From positions 1 to 7,777 of the forward strand of contig JACCSM010000097.1 of assembly GCA_013698525.1 (NCBI GenBank): a stretch of 7,777 nt of DNA, written 5' to 3'. Of this stretch, positions 1 through 5,131 are shown piece after piece. Source of the DNA: Rubrobacteraceae bacterium. Lineage in GTDB: Bacteria > Actinomycetota > Rubrobacteria > Rubrobacterales > Rubrobacteraceae. The notes below the pieces were generated by a model, which saw only the letters and a list, made by a program, of their open reading frames with translations, was not told the DNA's origin and did no database searches. Position 1 is the stretch's first letter, and each line of letters begins with the position of its first letter. The translations under genes were made by a program, and so were the position numbers.

Positions 1-69
1 GGTGCGGTACAGTTTCTCCAAAGCGTCGAGTTGCTCCGAGTTGAGGGTTGGGACACGGATCGGTTTCAT
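1..69 (-). CDS. IS630-type transposase, N-terminal start only (runs off left edge)
   Basis: The 23 visible residues begin MKPIRVPTLNSEQLDALEKL and remain open to the window edge. The 'L-x-x-E-Q-L-x-A-L-E-K-L' opening resembles the first helix of the helix-turn-helix domain that starts many IS630-family transposases. The ATG at 69-67 is preceded on the minus strand by GGAGGAG, a strong ribosome binding site. This is the beginning of a gene rather than an interior piece. Catalytic DDE residues would lie outside the window, so activity cannot be judged. It has the same orientation as the transposase fragment at 155-631. It could instead be another helix-turn-helix protein, since only the N-terminus is seen. 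Confidence 0.6.
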   Translation of the reverse strand, partial: MKPIRVPTLNSEQLDALEKLYRT

Positions 70-154
70 GGACTCCTCCTTCGCCCACAAGCTTACACCC
101 CTCGGAACTTATCTGTTCGTACTTAGAGCATCGCGGTGTAAATAACCCATCGGT
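70..154. mobile_element. Probable abutting IS630-type element ends
   Basis: This 85-bp gap separates the stop of one IS630-type transposase from the start of another in the same orientation. It must therefore hold the right end of one element and the left end of the next. An inverted repeat is visible: TTACACC at 93-99 and GGTGTAA at 135-141, with partial further matches toward the centre (about 12 of 19). This is compatible with two outward-facing terminal repeats back to back, with about 10 bp between them. Exact boundaries and the TA target duplication expected for this family are not resolved. The dyad could also be a hairpin terminator. Confidence 0.4.
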
Positions 155-631
155 TTAGACCTTGAGCGGTCGGCCTTTGTACGTCCACTTGAACGGTTTG
201 GCCATAGTTCGGTTGAAGTACTCGATGAACTCAAGGATCCGCTGGTGCAACTCTTCCACCGAGTTGAAGCTCCCTCGCTTTAGCAGCCGACGCACCAGGA
301 TGGAAAACCACAACTCCACCTGGTTGAGCCACGAGGTGTGTTTTGGCGTGTAGACAAAGTGTATCCGGTGAGTTGGGTTCTGAAGAAAAGTGCGCCGCGA
401 GGCCATCGCTTTTATGTGCCCCAGATTGCCCTTCCCATCCAACTGCACCTCGATTGAGCATTCTTTGGCCACCAGCTTTACCAGCGCCTCCGACTGGTGA
501 ATGTTTAGCTGGTCCACCACGAAGATCCACTCGCCCTCAGGGTCGGTGGCGATGGTCTTCTCGATGTGAGCGGCGAAGTCTTCATTGGTGCGGGTAGGCC
601 CTATGGAGGGGGCTATGATCCTGCCCGTGGC
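155..631 (-). pseudogene. IS630-family transposase, C-terminal fragment (5' half lost)
   Basis: About 158 residues of a DDE transposase of the IS630/Tc1-mariner group. The fragment starts at ATGRIIAPSIGPTRTNEDF. The second catalytic Asp lies in VVDQLNIH (about residue 40 of the fragment) and the catalytic Glu in SWLNQVELWFS (about residue 106). The family C-terminus FNRTMAKPFKWTYKGRPL runs to a stop at 157-155. The helix-turn-helix region and first catalytic Asp are missing. Upstream of about position 631 the open frame continues only as an antisense shadow of the oxidase-like gene, so the fragment cannot be functional. Intact relatives are roughly twice as long. The break lies inside the coding region, not at an element end, so it reflects a later deletion or recombination rather than simple insertion. 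Confidence 0.85.
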
Positions 632-991
632 CGGCCGCGCTCGAGGGTCTGGCACCCGATCTGGGACGGTAATACCGGGTGGATCGCCACCACGCGCAAC
701 ACCCTCAAGACCAGGCACCTCGCCAGCAACCCCTACCTCTCGCTCTCCTATCTGGACCACACAGACGTCTGGAGACCCCTCTACGTTGACTGCCGCGCCG
801 AATGGGACGATACGGCAGAGGGCAAACGCAAGACGTGGGGGATGTTCGTGCGTTCGCCTGAGCCGGTCGGCTACGACCCGGCCGGGATCTGGGGCACGAT
901 AGAAAATCCCGAGTTCGGGGTGCTAATGCTGCAGCCGTGGCGCATCGAGCTGGTGGATGGACCGGGGGAGTCGCGCGTGTGGCGCGCGTAA
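629..991 (+). pseudogene. Pyridoxamine 5'-phosphate oxidase-like split-barrel protein, 5'-truncated
   Basis: About 120 residues beginning GRPRSRVWHPIWDGNTGWIA, then YLSLSYLD, VDCRAEWDD and FGVLMLQPWRIEL, ending at TAA 989-991. This is the pattern of small PNPOx-like/F420-dependent split-barrel proteins, which bind FMN or F420 and usually have 'LATVxxDGRPRxRxxHPIWDG' near the N-terminus. The visible part begins exactly at that GRPRSRV. The preceding 25-35 residues and the start codon are replaced by the transposase fragment on the other strand. No ribosome binding site or start lies upstream in frame that would restore a normal N-terminus. The rest is intact, without frameshift, which suggests a recent truncation. 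The cofactor is unknown. Confidence 0.75.
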
Positions 992-1294
992 TCTCCTCCT
1001 TGCGCAAGGTACTGTTTGACGAGTCGGACATAGCCGCGCCAGATCGTAGAGAGGGTGCTCCAGGAGATGTTGGGGGCACAGGCGTGAAGAGATACACAAG
1101 GCTTTGCGGCTCAGAGCGGTTGGGCCCAGAGAGGGAGCGGCGCGGGTACAATGCGTCGTGGACCGGAACGTGATCAGGACGAGCCGTACTGTCGAAGAAT
1201 GGACGGTAGAAGAGATGAAATGCGAGGCCAAACTCTATTCGTCGAAGGCAACCGATAGGGCTATGGCGGAGGTGGTTTCGTAGGGCGCCCTGCT
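992..1294. other. Gap without a secure gene
   Basis: About 300 bp between the truncated oxidase and the lipoprotein gene. Several overlapping open frames exist, but none has good family resemblance or a convincing ribosome binding site. A TACAAT hexamer at 1147-1152 resembles a -10 box, but the best upstream -35 candidate (TTGGGC, 1120-1125) is 21 bp away, too far for a normal sigma-70 promoter. A weak 41-codon ORF is listed separately. Confidence 0.5.
1158..1283 (+). CDS. Doubtful small ORF, 41 aa
   Basis: A GTG-started frame ends at TAG 1281-1283. It reads acidic and protein-like in the middle (RTVEEWTVEEMKCEAKLY) with no hydrophobic segment. It has no clear ribosome binding site, and the same frame stays open well upstream without a start. 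A shorter version could start at the ATG following GTAGAAGAG near 1215. It lies directly upstream of the lipoprotein gene on the same strand. I recognise no family. It may be a decayed coding remnant. Confidence 0.2.
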   Translation: MDRNVIRTSRTVEEWTVEEMKCEAKLYSSKATDRAMAEVVS

Positions 1295-2518
1295 TTGGGT
1301 GGCTTCCTTTCCGGCAGGGTTGGAAGGAGACTCAGCATCAAGAAGATTCTGACTCTCGCGGCTGTGCTTGCTGTCTTGCTGGTGAGTTCGGCCTGCTCTT
1401 CCGCGGATGAGGGGAAAGGCGGGGAAGAGGATGTGATCGCCGGCGCCTCCAAACAACGCAGCCCGGACCCTGCACCGAAACGCACGGGGACCGACGGAGA
1501 GATCGGCGACAGCGTAGAGGCCGGGGTCCTGTCTTTCCGGATCTTCGAGGTGCGGGCGAAAGACCGCATCTACGCCATATCAGGGCCCGGGAAGAAACCC
1601 GTAACGCGGGGGAACATCTCTAGCGAGTACGTGGCCATAGATTATCTGGTGCAGAACATCTCCGGTTCACCGCTGACCACGGGGGCGAAGGCGACGCTCC
1701 TCGATGAGCAGGGTAATTCCTACAATCAGGATAGCTCCATCGAACCCCCTTCCGGCGGTACCGACGGCATGGAGCTCGGAACGGCCCAGACAAGGGCCTC
1801 CACCATGTTCTTCCGAGTGCCCAACGGCATCATCCCTGCGGCGCTCGAGATAAAGACTGCCGGTGGCGGTGCCGGCGTCGATCTGCTGGAGAGGGATCTG
1901 GAGAACGTGCCACCCGACGATTACCTGCGCGTGTACCATCTTTACTTCAACGAACAGGCTTACGAGGAGGCCTACGAGATGTTCGACCCGGCATCCGTCC
2001 AGAACATCACGCTCGGCGAGTGGCTGGCTTTCTACGAGCCTCTGTGGGGCAAACGATACGTGAGCCTCGACGGGCTCATACCTCTTTCGGAGGGCTCCGA
2101 TCGGGCGACGTTCCAGATGACGCGTACCTTCTACGACGCGGATGGCGACATCGTGGCAGATCCTGAAGTCAACCCTTCCGTAACGCAGGAGATAGTCGAG
2201 GTAGACGGGAAGTGGATGCTCGTGATGCGCGACGACCTGGTCTCCGACATCATAGCCGTTATCGGGCCTGACGAGACGCCGGAGCCCGAGACGAAAGCCC
2301 CCGAACCCGAGAAGGAAGACCCCGAACGCACCGAACCACCTTCGACCGTGCTGGAGACCACGCAGCAAGCCGAGGCCACGAGATCCGCAGCCCCGGCACG
2401 AGACTACGACTGTGAGGACTTCGAGACCCAGGAAGAGGCTCAATTCTACCTCGCGCCCGGCGATCCTTACCGGCTCGATGAGGACGGCAACGGCGTGGCT
2501 TGCGAGACCTTACCGTAG
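1295..2518 (+). CDS. Lipoprotein with DUF4352-like, NTF2-like and Excalibur domains
   Basis: Up to 407 residues. A positively charged start (RRLSIKK), a hydrophobic stretch and the lipobox VSSAC (Cys34 from the TTG at 1295) mark a membrane-anchored extracytoplasmic lipoprotein. Residues about 70-187 look like a DUF4352-type beta domain (GVLSFRIFEVRAKD, YVAIDYLVQNISG). Residues about 205-322 look like an NTF2/SnoaL-type fold (YLRVYHLYFNEQAYEEAYEMF, then VEVDGKWMLVMRDD). A Pro/Glu-rich linker follows (about 325-365). Residues 369-407 are an Excalibur domain: YDCEDF, then the calcium-loop-like DEDGNGVAC. The start is uncertain. TTG at 1295 has no good ribosome site, while GGAAGGAGA (1322-1330) lies 6 nt before an in-frame ATC at 1337 that would give a textbook signal peptide. 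The function is unknown; cell-surface calcium or wall association is inferred from Excalibur. Confidence 0.85.
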   Translation: MGGFLSGRVGRRLSIKKILTLAAVLAVLLVSSACSSADEGKGGEEDVIAGASKQRSPDPAPKRTGTDGEIGDSVEAGVLSFRIFEVRAKDRIYAISGPGKKPVTRGNISSEYVAIDYLVQNISGSPLTTGAKATLLDEQGNSYNQDSSIEPPSGGTDGMELGTAQTRASTMFFRVPNGIIPAALEIKTAGGGAGVDLLERDLENVPPDDYLRVYHLYFNEQAYEEAYEMFDPASVQNITLGEWLAFYEPLWGKRYVSLDGLIPLSEGSDRATFQMTRTFYDADGDIVADPEVNPSVTQEIVEVDGKWMLVMRDDLVSDIIAVIGPDETPEPETKAPEPEKEDPERTEPPSTVLETTQQAEATRSAAPARDYDCEDFETQEEAQFYLAPGDPYRLDEDGNGVACETLP

Positions 2519-2551
2519 GGCAAGTTGCACAGAGGTTTGCACCCCTATGCA

Positions 2552-2594
2552 AGCATTTCAGCACTTCAGCAAAAAGCTGACTGGCTGAAATGCT
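2552..2594. repeat. Nested inverted repeat overlapping copy 1 of a dispersed repeat
   Basis: AGCATTTCAGC (2552-2562) pairs perfectly with GCTGAAATGCT (2584-2594). Inside, TCAGC (2566-2570) pairs with GCTGA (2576-2580) around an AAAAA loop. The result is one long interrupted hairpin in the 3' flank of the lipoprotein gene. The right part, 2570-2602, matches 7550-7582 at about 29 of 33 positions, so it is a dispersed repeat and not only a terminator. Confidence 0.7.
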
Positions 2595-2601
2595 GACCAG
2601 C

Positions 2602-2636
2602 GCGGGTAGGGGAAGGGGCACCCTTCCCCTACCCGC
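2602..2636. terminator. Bidirectional terminator hairpin between convergent genes
   Basis: A perfect 16-bp inverted repeat: left arm 2602-2617 (GCGGGTAGGGGAAGGG), loop 2618-2620 (GCA), right arm 2621-2636. It lies 84 bp after the lipoprotein stop and 9 bp before the stop of the opposing protease gene, so it can serve both. There is no T-tract on either side, so intrinsic termination would rely on the very stable stem. Confidence 0.75.
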
Positions 2637-2644
2637 TGTGCGAC

Positions 2645-4099
2645 TTACACCTGCTGCCAGGCAGCGAAGGCGTCGACGAGACCGTGACCCGTTGCGCCAT
2701 CTGCGGCGAGCCCCGCCTCGATGGGGATGAACTCCACCCGATCTCCTACCAGTACGGGGTTGGAGGCTTCGTTGGCCTGTCCCGTTGTCACGTCTCTGGC
2801 CGTACGCGCCAGGACGGCCTTGATCTCCGCGGGGGAGAGACCAGGGTTCTTCTGCTTCAGCAGGGCGCACACACCCGCAAGTTGCGGAGCCGCCGCCGAT
2901 GTTCCGCTGATGACGCTCCAGCCGTCATCAGCCCCGGTGCCGTCATCGGCCGAGCCATCCTGGTCGATCTCGCAGCCTGGCTCGAGCGGGAGCATGATGT
3001 AGGACGCGTGAGGTTGCATGCCCACCAGCCCCGTCACATCGGGAACATTGCGGCCGGGGTAGATCACGCTACTGAATGCGCTCGCATAGTCGGAGGCCTG
3101 CATATCCAGGTCCTCGTCTATAAACGCCCCGCCTGCTGAGATGACGTCGGGATGCATCCCTGGAAAGGCAATATGGCCGTTGCCAGCGGAGAAGACGACC
3201 GTGATCCCCGAAGCTACGGCGTCGGCGATCTCGGCTTCGAGGGCCCGGAGAAAGCCTGGCAAGGAAGGCTGCGGAAGGCCATCGGGCCCGCGAAGGTCGA
3301 AGCCCAGGCTGACCGAGATGATGTCGGGACTCTGCCTGATCGTCTCTTTGAAGGCGGCGGTCAGGTTGGGGCCTGCCTTGACGCCGATGAAGGTCACATC
3401 GGGTGCTATCGCCAGTATGTTGCCGGCTTCCGCTGAGCCGTGCCCGTTCTCATCGTGTTCGACGGCGGTGGCACCAGGCCCGAGGATTCTGGACATGTTG
3501 TAGTTCATGGCTAGGTAGTAAGGATGCTGGATGTAAAAGCCGCTGTCGATCATCGCCACCTTCACCCCCCGCCCGGTCGTCCCGTTCCTGTGAACCCGGC
3601 TTGCGTTCATCAGCAGGGAAAGGTCGCCTGGTACCCGAAGATGGTGGTAGTCCACCCGCGGAGGCAAAGAACTCTCGAAAAAGAGGTAAGGCTGCTGGAT
3701 GTAGGCACGCTCGACCAGGCCAGACAATGGGTCCGGCGGAGCCCACGCCGCCTGTGGAGCCGGCGCGAGGAAGCTCTGGGCGGCAGGGATAGCGGGCGCG
3801 GCCTGCTCCCGCTCTTCCTGGACGGAGCGCTCCTCCAGCTCGGTGCCGAATACCTCGGTAAAGAGATCCGGCGGACCCTCGACGGAGAGCGAGAGGCGCG
3901 AGCCGATCAAGACCCTGAAGCCCAGGCGCCTGAGCTCGTCCGCAGCGTGGTCCACCTGCGCCGGTTCGGCGTGGAACGCGTCTATGTTGGACGCCCTCGG
4001 ATTCGGCGCGGTGGCGGAAAACGGGGACAGAATGTTTGCGTCGGGGGGGGAGGCCAGCGATACCTCGATGCTCAACGTGGAGGAGAAATCATCTTGCAC
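2645..4099 (-). CDS. S8 (subtilisin-like) serine protease with sedolisin-type N-terminal prodomain
   Basis: 484 residues. The catalytic set is complete: Asp185 (VKVAMIDSGF), His220 (DENGHGSAEAGN), oxyanion Asn307 (VVFSAGNGH) and Ser401 (SGTSAAAPQLAG). The protein should be an active endopeptidase. Residues about 45-92 (ADELRRLGFRVL, LSLSVEGPPDLFTEVFGTEL) read like the propeptide of S53 sedolisins rather than the usual I9 propeptide. A Pro/Ala linker (about 100-125) and an IQQPYLFF segment (134-141) precede the catalytic domain. No signal peptide or membrane segment is visible, so it is probably cytoplasmic or exported by another route. The start is GTG at 4099-4097, behind GGAAAGGA with 9 nt spacing. 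It follows the small propeptide-like gene by 30 bp, so the two are likely co-transcribed. Calling it S8 is firm; the prodomain assignment is inference. Confidence 0.9.
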   Translation of the reverse strand: MQDDFSSTLSIEVSLASPPDANILSPFSATAPNPRASNIDAFHAEPAQVDHAADELRRLGFRVLIGSRLSLSVEGPPDLFTEVFGTELEERSVQEEREQAAPAIPAAQSFLAPAPQAAWAPPDPLSGLVERAYIQQPYLFFESSLPPRVDYHHLRVPGDLSLLMNASRVHRNGTTGRGVKVAMIDSGFYIQHPYYLAMNYNMSRILGPGATAVEHDENGHGSAEAGNILAIAPDVTFIGVKAGPNLTAAFKETIRQSPDIISVSLGFDLRGPDGLPQPSLPGFLRALEAEIADAVASGITVVFSAGNGHIAFPGMHPDVISAGGAFIDEDLDMQASDYASAFSSVIYPGRNVPDVTGLVGMQPHASYIMLPLEPGCEIDQDGSADDGTGADDGWSVISGTSAAAPQLAGVCALLKQKNPGLSPAEIKAVLARTARDVTTGQANEASNPVLVGDRVEFIPIEAGLAADGATGHGLVDAFAAWQQV

Positions 4100-4129
4100 G
4101 ATGGATCGTCCTTTCCGGAGAGGGGTGAC

Positions 4130-4459
4130 TCAGAACAAGAGCGGTGGCTGTTGAATCTCGACCGACTCGACTTCGTCTCGTAGCTCGCTCGGGACCTTGG
4201 GCGGCTCGATGGCACGGAAGCCCCCTCCACCTAGCGGCCCGAAGTCCCTCGCCGGAGAATCTACCCTTTCGGACGGGGTCAGGCGGCACCCGAAAACAGA
4301 CTCGAACCTTTGCTTCGATCCCCGTATGGAGACGGATCTGCTGCCCACAGACAGCACTTCGAGGCCCAGCTCCGTCAGCATCTTTGCGACCCTTTCGCCC
4401 GCCGCCCGGTCCGATTCGCGTAAGAGCACCTCGGCTGAGACTAACGTTTCGTCGGTCAT
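4130..4459 (-). CDS. Stand-alone propeptide-like protein paired with the S8 protease
   Basis: 109 residues from ATG 4459-4457, preceded at 5 nt by a near-consensus AAGGAGG site. A GTG two codons earlier (4465) overlaps that site and is rejected. VAKMLTELGLEVL, SVSIRGSKQRFESVFGCRL and the C-terminal VESVEIQQPPLLF line up in order with the prodomain of the downstream protease (ADELRRLGFRVL, LSLSVEGPPDLFTEVFGTEL, IQQPYLFF). It ends where the protease's catalytic domain would begin. It is therefore a separate copy of the prodomain. Free subtilase propeptides can act as intramolecular-chaperone-like folding helpers or inhibitors, and either role in trans is the natural guess here. No signal peptide is visible. 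It has a single Cys, in FGCRL. I recognise no named family. Confidence 0.8.
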   Translation of the reverse strand: MTDETLVSAEVLLRESDRAAGERVAKMLTELGLEVLSVGSRSVSIRGSKQRFESVFGCRLTPSERVDSPARDFGPLGGGGFRAIEPPKVPSELRDEVESVEIQQPPLLF

Positions 4460-4480
4460 GGTCACCTCCTTCCTATCAGT

Positions 4481-4597
4481 TTACCGCGCCCTGCAGGACC
4501 CACGGTGCGCTTCGCGAACCGGAACGATCCGAGCCGGGTCGAGGTGGTAAGCCATCCTAGCAAGCAACCGAAACACCTCCTGACCAGGATCGTTCAT
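4481..4597 (-). CDS. Candidate 38-aa peptide heading the protease operon
   Basis: An ATG at 4597-4595 opens a 38-codon frame ending in TAA at 4483-4481, 21 bp before the next gene's ATG. The product begins MNDPGQEVFRLLARMAYHLD, continues with ARIVPVREAHRG and ends in a basic tail. It looks like one amphipathic helix followed by a short basic segment. No good ribosome binding site precedes it. A weak -10-like TAGAGC (4609-4604) would put the transcript start near the ATG, so leaderless translation is possible. It could be a protease substrate, signal peptide or small regulator, or only a chance frame in the leader. The DNA also holds dyad arms GAACGATCC (4522-4530) and GGATCGTTC (4587-4595). 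Confidence 0.4.
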   Translation of the reverse strand: MNDPGQEVFRLLARMAYHLDPARIVPVREAHRGSCRAR

Positions 4598-4622
4598 GGA
4601 TCTGCTCTACTGTGACATGCGC

Positions 4623-4662
4623 CGATGAATCTCGAATGAATCCGGAATGAAACGCCGATGAC
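4623..4662 (-). promoter_or_regulatory. PhoP/OmpR-type direct-repeat operator, array A (4 units)
   Basis: On the minus strand four heptamers start exactly every 11 bp: GTCATCG (4662-4656), TTCATTC (4651-4645), TTCATTC (4640-4634) and TTCATCG (4629-4623). A 7-bp unit plus 4-bp spacer is the geometry of actinobacterial PHO boxes (GTTCACC-like units) and of OmpR/PhoB-family sites generally. The array points toward the protease operon, with its inner edge 25 bp from the ATG at 4597. The cognate regulator is not in the window. Confidence 0.55.
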
Positions 4663-4754
4663 TCAGGCCGGAGTTCGCGAAGTTCTACCGAGTCCGTTTG
4701 AACAGGATCGCGTTCGGGCCTCGCGTACACATGGGTGGCCCCCCCTTACACGTC

Positions 4755-4774
4755 ATTCCCGCGCAAGCGGGAAT
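4755..4774. repeat. REP-like hairpin of the ATTCCC-N8-GGGAAT type
   Basis: ATTCCCGC (4755-4762) and GCGGGAAT (4767-4774) form a perfect 8-bp stem closed by GCAA, a GNRA-type loop. The core ATTCCC-N8-GGGAAT matches the dRS3-type repeat described in Neisseria, and similar hairpins are scattered through many other genomes. It lies alone between divergent operons. It may be a mobile REP-like unit or an insertion target. Confidence 0.65.
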
Positions 4775-4802
4775 CCACTACTACGAGGAGAAGGCTCGTG
4801 GG

Positions 4803-4820
4803 CGATGGATGGCTCCATCG
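4803..4820. promoter_or_regulatory. Palindrome built from the same motif as the operator arrays
   Basis: CGATGGA (4803-4809), TGGC, then TCCATCG (4814-4820) is a perfect 7-bp dyad. Its TCCATCG half is identical to the first unit of array B, and the half-sites start 11 bp apart. It lies between arrays A and B. It could be an auxiliary site for the same regulator or a coincidental hairpin. Confidence 0.35.
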
Positions 4821-4949
4821 TGGCGCTAGTATCTATCCGGACTTGGTTTCACTTCCCCGAAGGTACGTGGATCAGGGTACGGAATCTTGCCCGCCCGTTC
4901 GAGGTGAGACGAGGTTTCGATGCCGTGGCTATCCACAATTGGCCACGAA

Positions 4950-5005
4950 TCCATCGACGATTCATCGCGGATTCATCGTCTCTTGTTCTCATTACGCCAG
5001 ATAAC
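4950..5005 (+). promoter_or_regulatory. PhoP/OmpR-type direct-repeat operator, array B, with candidate -10
   Basis: TCCATCG (4950-4956), TTCATCG (4961-4967) and TTCATCG (4972-4978) recur every 11 bp. A degenerate TTGTTCT follows in phase at 4983-4989. GATAAC at 5000-5005 is a plausible -10, 10 nt after the last unit, close to the spacing seen at PhoB/PhoP-activated promoters that lack a -35. It points toward the glycosylase/amidohydrolase operon, opposite to array A. The -10 call is weaker than the repeat. Confidence 0.5.
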
Positions 5006-5030
5006 GTCTCGGTCCGCTGGCCGGGCTAGT

Positions 5031-5051
5031 GGTGGGAGCGTCGTTCCCACC
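5031..5051 (+). promoter_or_regulatory. Leader hairpin upstream of a short ORF
   Basis: GGTGGGA (5031-5037) pairs with TCCCACC (5045-5051) around a 7-nt loop. It ends a few bases before GGAAGGAG, the ribosome site of the tiny ORF at 5067. It would lie in the 5' leader of the downstream operon if transcription starts near array B. Confidence 0.45.
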
Positions 5052-5066
5052 AGGAAGGAGACACGG

Positions 5067-5102
5067 ATGTCTGAAGGCCGCGGTTCGGGGAGAATGATGT
5101 AA
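5067..5102 (+). CDS. Candidate 11-aa leader peptide
   Basis: ATG at 5067 follows GGAAGGAG at ideal spacing. The frame reads MSEGRGSGRMM and stops at TAA 5100-5102. The strong ribosome site is the main support, as so short a peptide cannot be recognised by content. It lies between two dyads in the leader of the glycosylase gene and ends 53 bp before that gene's ATG. It could be a regulatory upstream ORF or a remnant of a lost gene start. Confidence 0.35.
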   Translation: MSEGRGSGRMM

Positions 5103-5110
5103 GAACCTCA

Positions 5111-5131
5111 CGGTTGGCCGCCGGCCGACCG
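5111..5131. promoter_or_regulatory. Near-perfect GC-rich palindrome before the glycosylase gene
   Basis: CGGTTGGCCG (5111-5120) and CGGCCGACCG (5122-5131) are complementary at 9 of 10 positions about a central C, with the exception a G-T wobble in RNA. It lies 24 bp upstream of the ATG at 5156. It could be an operator, or a stem acting with the upstream short ORF. No T-tract follows. Confidence 0.4.

Larger units (their letters stand above)
4663..4949. other. Non-coding intergenic region between divergent operons
   Basis: About 290 bp lacking a credible gene. The open frames that cross it include the HSRASGNP and SFPRKREST peptides that arise from translating the REP-like hairpin, so they are not genes. 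It contains the REP-like hairpin (4755-4774) and a CGATGGA/TCCATCG palindrome (4803-4820), both listed separately. GTGGC/GCCAC arms flank the sequence near 4925-4946. Confidence 0.6.

Noticed and set aside
1120..1152. TTGGGC ... TACAAT as a sigma-70 promoter
   Set aside because: The spacer is 21 bp, outside the usual 16-18 bp. It is mentioned only as a weak -10 lookalike.
705..1231. Two minus-strand frames across the oxidase and the following gap
   Set aside because: Their composition is random and Arg/Ser/Pro-rich, they overlap a clearly recognisable protein on the other strand, and they lack ribosome sites.
1667..2443. 258-codon minus-strand open frame
   Set aside because: It lies opposite the lipoprotein gene, whose signal peptide and Excalibur motif make that strand the real one.
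3524..4183. 219-codon plus-strand open frame
   Set aside because: It is antisense to the S8 protease, whose catalytic motifs are all intact. The product is Arg-rich without family resemblance, as expected for a high-GC shadow.
4623..4978. CRISPR-like periodic repeats
   Set aside because: The units are 7 bp at 11-bp spacing, far too short for repeats and spacers. Transcription-factor direct repeats fit better.
4658..5029. 123-codon plus-strand frame containing HSRASGNP
   Set aside because: That peptide is produced whenever an ATTCCCGC-type hairpin is translated. The frame has no ribosome site and no other protein-like content.
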